Positions 25,651 through 37,650 of a stretch of DNA of 64,000 bases are shown piece by piece. The notes under the pieces were generated by a model. The model was not told the origin of the DNA. It did not search any database and saw nothing but the letters and a program-made list of their open reading frames with translations. Within the stretch, counting starts at the first letter, position 1. Each line of letters begins with the position of its first letter. The stretch spans positions 2,294,001-2,358,000 of the forward strand of contig NZ_CP163444.1 in assembly GCF_041053105.1 (NCBI RefSeq), in the 5' to 3' direction. This DNA comes from Streptomyces sp. R44. Its GTDB lineage: Bacteria > Actinomycetota > Actinomycetes > Streptomycetales > Streptomycetaceae. Position numbers and translations under genes: made by a program.

Positions 25651-26547
25651 ATGACGACAGACACCAAGTCCTCGGACCAGACGATATTCCAGCTCGGCGG
25701 CGACCTCCCGGTCCGGCGTGTCGGCTACGGCACGATGCGACTCGCCGACGGTCCCGGCGATCCGACCGGCCCCGAGGCCCGCATCTGGACGGCCCCGGCG
25801 AACCGGTCGGCGGCGGTGAAGCTGCTGCGCACCGCCGTCGAGGCGGGCGTGACCCTCTTCGACACGGCCGACGCGTACGCCCTGGGGGCCGGCGAGGAGC
25901 TGCTCGCCGAGGCGCTGCACCCGTACGGCGAGGGGGTCGCGGTGGCCACCAAGGTCGGCGTGGTGCGTCCCTCCCCCACCGAGTGGGTGCCGCTGGGCCA
26001 CCCCGCCTATCTGCGCCAGCAGGCCGAACTGAGTCTGCGCCGGCTGCGTACGGAGCGGATCGACCTCCTGTACCTCCACCGTCTCGACGAGAACGTCCCG
26101 GTCGCCGAGCAGGTCGGCGCCCTGAAGCGGCTCCAGGAGGAGGGCAAGGTCCGGCACATCGGGCTCTCGGAGGTGACGGTCGAACAGCTCACCGAGGCGG
26201 AGGCGACGGCACCCATCGCGGCCGTGCAGAACCTCTACAACCTGGCGACCCGCGACCACGAGCCGGTCGTCGACCACACGGCCGGGCGCGGGATCGCGTT
26301 CGTCCCCTTCTTCCCGGTCGCCATGGGCGGGCACGCCGGCCCGGACGGGCCCGTCGCCCGTGTGGCCCGCGAGGTCGGCGCGACCCCGTCCCAGACGGCC
26401 CTGGCGTGGCTCCTGCACCGGGCCCCGCACATCCTCCCGATCCCCGGCACGTCCTCGGCGGCCCACCTCGTGGAGAACCTGGGCGCGCTCGACGTCACCC
26501 TGACCGAGGAGCAGTTCGCCCGCCTGGGAGCGGCTTCGGGTTCATGA
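25651..26547 (+). CDS. Aldo/keto reductase
   Basis: 298-aa NADPH-dependent carbonyl reductase with a TIM barrel. The catalytic tetrad is visible as Asp and Tyr in FDTADAYALG, Lys in VATKVGVV and His in LLYLHRLD; LPIPGTSSAAHLVENLGA near the end binds the NADPH phosphate. It reduces aldehydes or ketones in the cytoplasm and is probably induced through the divergent MerR regulator. The stop overlaps the convergent VWA gene by 6 bp. Confidence 0.95.
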   Translation: MTTDTKSSDQTIFQLGGDLPVRRVGYGTMRLADGPGDPTGPEARIWTAPANRSAAVKLLRTAVEAGVTLFDTADAYALGAGEELLAEALHPYGEGVAVATKVGVVRPSPTEWVPLGHPAYLRQQAELSLRRLRTERIDLLYLHRLDENVPVAEQVGALKRLQEEGKVRHIGLSEVTVEQLTEAEATAPIAAVQNLYNLATRDHEPVVDHTAGRGIAFVPFFPVAMGGHAGPDGPVARVAREVGATPSQTALAWLLHRAPHILPIPGTSSAAHLVENLGALDVTLTEEQFARLGAASGS

Positions 26548-27261
26548 CCGGACGACGCCCTGGGCCCGGGCCGCGGCGAGCCAGGCGGGGAACTCGGCGA
26601 CGAGCCGGTCGTACAGTTCCGCGTCGGGGACCCGACTGGGGTCCTGGCCCGCGTGGAAGAAGCCGGCGTTGTCGAGGGGCCGCTTCGCCGGCACGTCCAG
26701 CTCGTCGAGCCGGCGCAGGAACTCGAACTGCCGGCTTCCGGGGTCGCCGAAGCCGATGAACTGCCAGAAGATGGGCAGCCGGGCCGCCTTGCAGACGTAC
26801 CGCTCGGCGGCGAGCTTGTTGATCGGCCCTCCGTCGGTCTGGAAGACGACGAGCGCGGGCGCGCTGGAGCCGCTGTCCAGGTAGTGGTCGATGACGGCGT
26901 CCATGGCGAGGTGGTAGCTCGTCTTGCCCATGTGGCCGAGCCCGGCGACGATCCGGTCGATCCGGCCGACGTGGTCGTCGAGCCGGATGTCGGTCTCGGC
27001 GTCGATGCCGGTGGAGAAGAAGACGACCGGGACCCGTCCGTCGTCGTCGAGGTGCGCGGAGAGGCCGAGCACCCGGTCGGCGAGGGCCTGCACGGCGCCG
27101 TTGGCGTAGTACGGCTTCATCGAGCCGGAGTAGTCGACGACGAGGTAGACGGCGACCCGCTGTCCGCCGATCCCGTGCCGCTCCAGCGAGGCCCCGGCCT
27201 CCTTGTAGAGACTCACCAGGGCGGGTGCGGTCTCCTCGACCTTCCGCAGGCTCAGTGCCAT
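26542..27261 (-). CDS. VWA-domain protein (TerF-like)
   Basis: 239 aa forming essentially one von Willebrand factor A domain. The MIDAS metal site is complete: DYSGSM (about residues 43-48), the Thr in GKTSYHLAMDAVIDHYL and Asp in VFQTDGGPINK. The N-terminal MALSLRKVEETAPALVSLYK is typical of proteins of the tellurite/stress (Ter) group. Likely role is metal-dependent protein binding. Its ATG follows the PadR stop directly (TAGATG), so the two are one transcript. No terD-like gene is adjacent. Confidence 0.85.
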   Translation of the reverse strand: MALSLRKVEETAPALVSLYKEAGASLERHGIGGQRVAVYLVVDYSGSMKPYYANGAVQALADRVLGLSAHLDDDGRVPVVFFSTGIDAETDIRLDDHVGRIDRIVAGLGHMGKTSYHLAMDAVIDHYLDSGSSAPALVVFQTDGGPINKLAAERYVCKAARLPIFWQFIGFGDPGSRQFEFLRRLDELDVPAKRPLDNAGFFHAGQDPSRVPDAELYDRLVAEFPAWLAAARAQGVVRS

Positions 27262-27819
27262 CTACTGCTCCCCCTCCAGTTCCTCGATGTCCGCGAGCAT
27301 GGCGTCGGCCAGGTCGCGTTCGGCCGCGTAGTACCGCTCCGCCCAGGCGAGGGTGAGCCGGGGGTACGCCCAGGCCTCGTCCGCCCCCGCGTCCGCCACG
27401 TCCGTCTCGGCGCGCTGCCGCATGCGCTCGGCGTACTCCCGGTGCGCGGCCAGGATCTCCCGCATCCGCTCGGGTTCGAGGAGGTGGCCGAGCCAGAGCC
27501 GCAGCATCGGCCCGTGCTTGAGGACGGGCGGGTCGAGGGGGGCCGTGCGGGCCCAGGTGCGGACGGCGCCGAGGCCCTCGTCGGTGATGCGGTAGACCCG
27601 CTTGTCGCGCGTGCCGGCCTCGGGGGCGACGAGCCGCGAGGTGGCGTACCCGCTGTTCTCCAGGCGTTTGAGCTCGCTGTAGATCTGGCTGAAGGAGGGG
27701 CTCCAGTAGAAGAGGCCGAGGGACCGGTCGGACCACTTCTTGACGTCGTAGCCGGACAACTCCCGTCCGTGGGAGAGCAGTCCGAGCACGGCCCAGCTGG
27801 TCGCGGGAAGCTCTGGCAC
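27262..27819 (-). CDS. PadR family transcriptional regulator
   Basis: 185 aa. Winged HTH at the N-terminus: TSWAVLGLLSHGRELSGYDV, then FYWSPSFSQIYSELKRLENSG (recognition helix) and the wing AGTRDKRVYRITDEG; a helical C-terminal dimerisation domain follows. The start is GTG at 27819, giving VPELPATSWAVLG; two upstream GTG codons (27834, 27837) are alternatives. It is divergent from a flavin monooxygenase with a well-formed inverted repeat between them, so it probably represses that gene and itself. Confidence 0.88.
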   Translation of the reverse strand: MPELPATSWAVLGLLSHGRELSGYDVKKWSDRSLGLFYWSPSFSQIYSELKRLENSGYATSRLVAPEAGTRDKRVYRITDEGLGAVRTWARTAPLDPPVLKHGPMLRLWLGHLLEPERMREILAAHREYAERMRQRAETDVADAGADEAWAYPRLTLAWAERYYAAERDLADAMLADIEELEGEQ

Positions 27820-27869
27820 GCTCTCTCGGTCCACCACGGACGGCAGTCTACGGCCCTTCCTTCCCCTCC

Positions 27870-27903
27870 CTATGCCTGCTAGAAGTATTTCGATTAGGCA
27901 TAG
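27870..27903. promoter_or_regulatory. Probable PadR operator
   Basis: CTATGCCT and AGGCATAG form a perfect 8-bp inverted repeat with an 18-bp AT-rich spacer, midway between the divergent padR and monooxygenase genes and 28 bp before the monooxygenase GTG. Confidence 0.65.
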
Positions 27904-27931
27904 AGAAAGGCCTACCCCGGGAGGAGCGCCC

Positions 27932-29050
27932 GTGAAGTTCTCCATGATCTTCGAAGCACAGCTCGTCGACCCCACCCCCGCCCGCGAACACCAGGTCCTC
28001 CACGACTGCGTCGAACAGGCCGTCCTCGCCGAGGAGATGGGCTTCGACCGGATCTGGGCGGTGGAGCACCACTCCCTCGTCCAGTACGCCCACATGAGCG
28101 CGTCCGAGATCTTCCTGACCTGGGTAGCGGCCCGCACCCGGACGATCCGGGTCGGCCACGGCGTGGTCACCATGCCCTTCGGCTACCAGCACCCGGTCCG
28201 GGTCGCCGAGCGCGCCGCCATGCTCGACGTGCTCTCCGGCGGCCGGGTCGACGTCGGCGCCGGCCGGGGCGCGACCCGCCAGGAGACCCGGATGTTCGGG
28301 GTACGCCCGGAGGACACCCGCCCGCAGACCGAGGAGGCCCTGCGGATCTTCGCCTCGGCCTGGCGGGAGCCGGAGCTGGAATGGCACGGCTCCCTGGACA
28401 TCGGCCCCGGCGCGGTCCTCCCCCGCCCCGTACAGACCCCGCATCCGCCGCTCTTCATGGCCTGCTCGCAGCACGAGTCCCTCCGGCAGGCGGCCGAACT
28501 CGGCATCGGTGCCCTGGTGATGGGCTTCGCGGGCGCGGAGGACGTCCGGGCGATGCGCGCGGTGTACGACGAGGCCCTCGCCTCCAGGGACGGCTCCCGG
28601 TTCGTCTCCACGGAGGTCAACGACCACTTCTCCGCCCTGTGCCCGACGATCGTCCTGGACGACCCGGCCCGCGCGCTCCGGCTCGGCACCCGGGGCCAGC
28701 GCTTCTTCGCCGAGTCGATCGCCCACTGGTACGGCGGCGCCCCCGCCCCCACGGGCTACGCGGAGGACGAGGACCACACCGGGGCGCTGGACGAGCAGCG
28801 CCAGAAGCTGGTCGCCCGCCTGCACGAGGCGGACATCCCCGCCCGTCCGGTCGACACGGGCACGTACAACACCGACCACGCCTACGGGGACGCGGCGACG
28901 GCGATCGCCTACGTGGAGCGGCTCCGCGAGATCGGCGTCGACGAGGTGATGTGCCTGATCCAGATGGGCACGGTGCCGCAGGAGGTCTGCCTGGAGACGA
29001 TCAGGCAGTGGGGGGAGCACGTGATCCCGTGCTTTCGCGGGCCCCGGTAG
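27932..29050 (+). CDS. LLM class flavin-dependent oxidoreductase (luciferase-like monooxygenase)
   Basis: 372-aa TIM-barrel enzyme using reduced FMN or F420. Landmarks: EEMGFDRIWAVEHHS, TRTIRVGHGVVTMPF, HPVRVAERAAMLDVLSGGR with VDVGAGRG, and PHPPLFMACSQHESLRQAAE near the flavin site. Substrate unknown; relatives oxidise long-chain aldehydes, alkanesulfonates or heterocycles. The start is GTG at 27932 because GGGAGGAG stands right before it. Likely under the divergent PadR repressor. Confidence 0.92.
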   Translation: MKFSMIFEAQLVDPTPAREHQVLHDCVEQAVLAEEMGFDRIWAVEHHSLVQYAHMSASEIFLTWVAARTRTIRVGHGVVTMPFGYQHPVRVAERAAMLDVLSGGRVDVGAGRGATRQETRMFGVRPEDTRPQTEEALRIFASAWREPELEWHGSLDIGPGAVLPRPVQTPHPPLFMACSQHESLRQAAELGIGALVMGFAGAEDVRAMRAVYDEALASRDGSRFVSTEVNDHFSALCPTIVLDDPARALRLGTRGQRFFAESIAHWYGGAPAPTGYAEDEDHTGALDEQRQKLVARLHEADIPARPVDTGTYNTDHAYGDAATAIAYVERLREIGVDEVMCLIQMGTVPQEVCLETIRQWGEHVIPCFRGPR

Positions 29051-29058
29051 GAAAGCAT

Positions 29059-29106
29059 CGCAGCACCTCCCAGGCGTCCGGTCGGGGACATTCGGGAGGT
29101 GCTGCG
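29059..29106. terminator. Terminator between the monooxygenase and gltD
   Basis: 13-bp perfect stem CGCAGCACCTCCC / GGGAGGTGCTGCG with a 22-nt loop, placed between two convergent stops (29050 and 29158). It probably works in both directions. Confidence 0.8.
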
Positions 29107-29157
29107 CTCAGTTCCGCACGTCGTTGTACGGGACGTTCAAGGGGTGATCCGGTGGGA

Positions 29158-30610
29158 TCAGACCGTCAGGGAGCGGTCCGTCGGGCGGATCGGGGCCGGC
29201 AGGGAGCTGGCGCCGGTCAGGTAGCGGTCGACGCCGCGGGCTGCCGAGCGGCCCTCGGCGATGGCCCAGACGATGAGCGACTGGCCGCGGCCGGCGTCAC
29301 CGGCGACGAACACGCCGTCGACGTTGGTGGCGAAGTCCGCGTCACGGGCGACGTTACCCCGCTCGTCCAGGTCCAGACCGAACTGCGCGACCAGGCCGTT
29401 CTCGACGTCCGTGCCGGTGAAGCCCATGGCCAGGGTGACGAGCTGGGCGGGGATCTTCCGCTCCGTGCCCGGCTTCTGGGTCAGCTTGCCGTCGACGAAC
29501 TCGACCTCGATGAGGTGGAGGAACTGGACGTTGCCGTCCTCGTCGCCCTCGAAGTGGGTGGTGGAGACGGAGTAGACCCGCTCGCCGCCCTCCTCGTGCG
29601 CCGAGGTGACCTTGTAGAGCATGGGGAAGGTCGGCCAGGGCTGGCCGGCGTTCCGCTCGTCGCCCGGCTTCGGCATGATCTCCAGCTGCGTGACCGAGGC
29701 CGCGCCCTGGCGGTGTGCCGTACCGACGCAGTCCGCGCCGGTGTCGCCGCCGCCGATGACGACGACGTGCTTGCCCTCGGCGGTGATCGGCGGGGCCACG
29801 AAGTCGCCCTCGACGACCTTGTTGGCGAGCGGCAGGTACTCCATCGCCTGGTGGATGCCGTTCAGCTCCCGGCCCGGGACGGGCAGGTCGCGGGCGGTGG
29901 TGGCACCGGCGGCGATGACGACCGCGTCGTACCGGTTGCGCAGCGCCGTCGCCGGCATGTCGCGGCCGATCTCGACGCCCGTGCGGAACTTGGTGCCCTC
30001 CGCGCGCATCTGCTCGATGCGGCGGTTGATGTGCCGCTTCTCCATCTTGAACTCGGGGATGCCGTACCGGAGGAGGCCTCCGATGCGGTCCGCGCGCTCG
30101 TAGACGGCGACGGTGTGGCCGGCCCGGGTCAGCTGCTGGGCGGCGGCGAGTCCGGCCGGGCCGGAGCCGATGACGGCGACGGTCTTGCCGGAGAGGCGGT
30201 CGGGCGCCTGCGGCTTGACGTCGTTCGCGTCCCAGGCCTTGTCGATGATGGAGACTTCGACGTTCTTGATGGTGACGGCCGGCTGGTTGATGCCGAGCAC
30301 GCACGCGGCCTCGCACGGAGCCGGGCACAGACGGCCGGTGAACTCCGGGAAGTTGTTGGTGGCGTGCAGCCGCTCCGACGCCGCCGACCAGTCCTCGCGG
30401 TAGGCGTAGTCGTTCCACTCGGGGATCAGGTTCCCGAGGGGACAGCCGTTGTGGCAGAACGGGATGCCGCAGTCCATGCAGCGGCCGGCCTGCTTGCTGA
30501 TGATCGGGAGCAGGGAGCCGGGGACGTAGACCTCGTTCCAGTCCCTGACGCGCTCGCCCACCGGTCGGGTCTGGGCGACTTCACGCCCGGTGGTCAGGAA
30601 GCCCTTGGGG

Positions 30611-30618
<8 letters not shown>
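29158..30618 (-). CDS. gltD: Glutamate synthase (NADPH) small subunit
   Basis: 486-aa beta subunit that takes electrons from NADPH and passes them through FAD and iron-sulfur centres to GltB. The N-terminal cysteine motifs [20 protein letters not shown] and [12 protein letters not shown] bind the [4Fe-4S] clusters; [15 protein letters not shown] binds FAD and [14 protein letters not shown] binds NADPH. It starts 8 bp inside the end of gltB and is co-expressed with it. Confidence 0.98.
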
Positions 30619-35170
<4,552 letters not shown>

Positions 35171-35233
35171 CGGCTCTCCCGTCGTCGTCGTGGCATATGG
35201 AGCTGCCGAGGGACGACGTTGGCCCTCCGCGAA

Positions 35234-35249
35234 ATTTCGTGCAGGTTAC
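35234..35249 (-). promoter_or_regulatory. Possible GlnR box upstream of gltB
   Basis: On the gltB strand the sequence reads GTAAC-CTGCAC-GAAAT, matching the GlnR half-site pair gTnAC-n6-GaAAc at all but the last position. It lies 64-79 bp before the gltB ATG. GlnR is the nitrogen regulator of Streptomyces, so the context is right. Confidence 0.45.
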
Positions 35250-35598
35250 ATGATGGCTGGCTTCTCGCGAAGTGGATAGCTCATTCCAGCATGCGGACAC
35301 CGCCGATACGGAGCGGTGGTGTGGGTTCACCTGTGGGGTGCGGCGACAGAGGCTGTCCCGCGGGGGACGGATCGAAGGTCCGGAGAGTGCTTTCGGGTCT
35401 CCGGCGACCCGCCGCTGGGAGTGGGCTTCGTTGCCCGGTGACGCTCAGGCCTCTTTCCCGTTGGTCACGGGTTCGAAACCGCCGAGTAACCGGCTACTTA
35501 TGTGGCGTCGCGCATAGTGTCTCACCGTCGTGGCGGATCGGGCCAGGGATATACGTCACAGCCGATCCACACCGTATATCCCGAAAAGGTGCCCCGAA
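35250..35598. other. Gene-free stretch between gltB leader and the VIT gene, with an inverted repeat
   Basis: No supported ORF or RNA gene. It contains GGATATACG (35547-35555) and CGTATATCC (35573-35581), a perfect 9-bp inverted repeat with a 17-bp spacer, unusually AT-rich for this genome. The gltB promoter probably lies in this region. A T-loop-like GGTTCGAAACC at about 35468 has no matching tRNA stems. Confidence 0.5.
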
Positions 35599-35635
35599 AA
35601 GACCGAGAGGCCCCTTTCGGGGGCCTCTCGGTCTT
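35599..35635 (-). terminator. Terminator after the VIT-family gene
   Basis: Perfect 16-bp stem AAGACCGAGAGGCCCC with its complement and a 5-nt TTTCG-type loop, 36 nt past the VIT stop codon. It isolates the VIT gene from the gltB control region. Confidence 0.85.
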
Positions 35636-35671
35636 CTGTCGGGGTGCGGAATCCGCACCGGTCCCGCAGGG

Positions 35672-36400
35672 CTACAAAGCGGCCCCGAAGAGCATGCCGA
35701 GCCCGTACGTGACGGCCGCGGCGGCACCACCCAGGACGAGCTGGCGCATACCGCTGAAGAGCCAGCCTCGAGCGGTCACCCGGGCCACCAGGGCGCCGCA
35801 GGCGAAGAGCCCGAGGAGCGCGAGCAGCACGGCGGGCCAGAGCGCGGTCGCGCCGAGCAGGTACGGCAGGACGGGCAGGAGCGCGCCGAGCGCGAAGGAG
35901 CCGAAGGAGGACACGGCGGCGACCATCGGCGACGGCAGGTCGTCCGGGTCGATGCCGAGCTCCTCCCGGGCGTGGATCTCCAGGGCCTGCTCGGGGTCCT
36001 TCGACAGCTGCATCGCGACCTCGCGGGCGAGCGCGGGCTCGACGCCGCGGGAGACGTAGAGCGCGGCGAGCTCCTCCATCTCGTCGATCGGGTGCTTGCG
36101 CAACTGGCGGCGCTCGACGTCCAGTTCCGCCTGGACGAGCTCGCGCTGCGAGGCGACGGAGGTGTACTCGCCGGCCGCCATGGAGAAGGCGCCGGCGGCG
36201 AGGCCCGCGAGGCCGGTGATGACGACGGTCTGCGAGGAGACCGCGCCACCGGCGACACCGGTCATGAGGGCGAGGTTGGAGACGAGTCCGTCCATCGCGC
36301 CGAACACCGCCGGGCGCAGCCAACCGCCGTTCACGTCACGGTGCGTGTGGTTGTCGCGGTGGGCCTCGTGCAGTGGCGCCTGAGCTTCGATGATGGACAT
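35672..36400 (-). CDS. VIT1/CCC1 transporter family protein (iron/manganese)
   Basis: 242-aa membrane protein with five hydrophobic helices: about residues 28-50 (LRPAVFGAMDGLVSNLALMTG), 54-76, and three near the C-terminus (about 153-240). Between helices 2 and 3 is an acidic cytosolic loop with MAAGEYTSVASQRELVQAEL, DEMEELAALYVSRG and DPEQALEIHAREELG, the metal-binding region of vacuolar iron transporters. It likely exports Fe2+ or Mn2+. ATG at 36400 follows GAGGGGAG. A weak iron-box-like sequence lies upstream. Confidence 0.9.
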   Translation of the reverse strand: MSIIEAQAPLHEAHRDNHTHRDVNGGWLRPAVFGAMDGLVSNLALMTGVAGGAVSSQTVVITGLAGLAAGAFSMAAGEYTSVASQRELVQAELDVERRQLRKHPIDEMEELAALYVSRGVEPALAREVAMQLSKDPEQALEIHAREELGIDPDDLPSPMVAAVSSFGSFALGALLPVLPYLLGATALWPAVLLALLGLFACGALVARVTARGWLFSGMRQLVLGGAAAAVTYGLGMLFGAAL

Positions 36401-36514
36401 GGTTCTCCCCTCGTTCCGGCGGGCCGGGATGCACCCGCCGCCCCCAACACCGTCGAAAATACGCCCGATGTAAGGGGCGCGCCAGCAAGCCAGGCCGTAC
36501 TTACTAAGGCCCGC

Positions 36515-36533
36515 CTCAGTGAGGGCAACCCAA
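36515..36533 (-). promoter_or_regulatory. Weak DtxR/DmdR-type iron-box-like sequence
   Basis: On the VIT gene strand TTGGGTTGCCCTCACTGAG matches about 12 of 19 positions of the actinobacterial iron box (TTAGGTTAGCCTAACCTAA). It lies 115 bp before the VIT start. The palindrome CTTACTAAG is nearby. Tentative. Confidence 0.25.
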
Positions 36534-36654
36534 CCTGGCGAGGTGTCAGGCGGGTGACAGAGACGTTTCTTCGGCGACTTCGCGGCCCCTGGTGGCACAG
36601 ATCCAGGCAACGGGGCGCCGCTGTCGGCGCCTCCACCGAAGGAAGGGGCGCGAG

Positions 36655-37650
36655 ATGGTGAACAGCACGGCCTGCGACACGCGTGAACGGGCGAGAGGGG
36701 CGCTCCTCGGCCTCGCCGTCGGCGACGCCCTCGGCGCGCCCGCCGAGAACATGCGGCCCTCCGAGATCCGCCGCCGCTGGGGCCGCATCGAGGGTTTCGT
36801 GACGGACAGCCCGGCGGGCACCGACGACACGGAGTACGCCATCTTCTCGGGGCTGCTCCTCGCCCGGCACGGCTCGGCCCTCACCGTCCACCACGTCGAG
36901 CGGGCCTGGCACCACTGGATCGCCGACCTCGACGAAGGCCCCTTCCGCGGCGCGGGCTTCTCGGAGCGCGGCACCCTGGAGAACCTCCGCCGGGGCCTCG
37001 CGGCCCCCATCTCGGCCCAGCACCGCCACGCGTGGAGCGACGGCCTCGCGATGCGCGCCGCCCCCTTCGGGGTGTTCGCGGCGGGCCGCCCGGCGGAGGC
37101 GGCGCGACTGGTCGCGATCGACGGCAGCGTCAGCCACGACGGCGAAGGCATCTACGGGGGCCAGGCCGTGGCGGCGGGAGTGGCGGCGGCGATGACGGGA
37201 GCGACGGTCACGTCGGTCATCGCGGCAGCGCTCTCGGTCGTCCCCATGGACTCCTGGACGGCCCGCTCGCTGCGCCGCGCGGTCGTCGCGGCCCAGCGGG
37301 TCCAGCCGGACCCGCTCACCCGCGAACGCCAGGTCCGCTCGGCGGTCGTCATCGGCGGCTACCCGTGGACGGACCTCGCCCCGGAGGCGGTGGGCCTGGC
37401 CTTCGGGGCCTTCGCGGCGGCCCGAGGCGACTTCCGTACGGCGGTCCTGACGGCGGTCAACATGGGCCGCGACGCCGACACGACGGCGGCGGTGGCGGGC
37501 GCCCTGGCGGGCGCGGCGGGCGGGGTGAACGCGATCCCGTCCGACTGGGCCTCGGCCATCGCCCCGGTGACCGGCAGCTGCCTCCCGTCGATGCGCGGCT
37601 ACCACGTCCTGGACGTGGCGGACCTCCTGACCCCGGAGGAGGCGGCATGA
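36655..37650 (+). CDS. ADP-ribosylglycohydrolase family protein 1
   Basis: 331-aa all-helical DraG/ARH-type hydrolase that would break an N- or O-ribosyl bond with a dinuclear metal. GALLGLAVGDALGAPAE is the family N-terminus; metal motifs are TDDTE (56-60) and GRDADT (271-276), both with the acidic ligands in place. IDGSVSHDGEGIYGGQAVAA is the conserved substrate-side helix region. It leads an operon of seven overlapping genes: the stop overlaps the next ATG as ATGA. AAGGAAGGGG stands before the ATG. Whether it acts on ADP-ribosyl protein, free ADP-ribosyl compounds or other ribosides cannot be told. Confidence 0.9.
   Translation: MVNSTACDTRERARGALLGLAVGDALGAPAENMRPSEIRRRWGRIEGFVTDSPAGTDDTEYAIFSGLLLARHGSALTVHHVERAWHHWIADLDEGPFRGAGFSERGTLENLRRGLAAPISAQHRHAWSDGLAMRAAPFGVFAAGRPAEAARLVAIDGSVSHDGEGIYGGQAVAAGVAAAMTGATVTSVIAAALSVVPMDSWTARSLRRAVVAAQRVQPDPLTRERQVRSAVVIGGYPWTDLAPEAVGLAFGAFAAARGDFRTAVLTAVNMGRDADTTAAVAGALAGAAGGVNAIPSDWASAIAPVTGSCLPSMRGYHVLDVADLLTPEEAA

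Noticed and set aside
35460..35490. T-loop-like GGTTCGAAACC suggesting a tRNA
   Set aside because: The flanking bases do not form a 5-bp T stem and no acceptor, D or anticodon arm can be found around it.
35672..36610. 70-residue N-terminal extension of the VIT protein
   Set aside because: MSIIEAQAPLHEAH at 36400 has a strong ribosome site and matches the family start; the extension is unrelated to the family.
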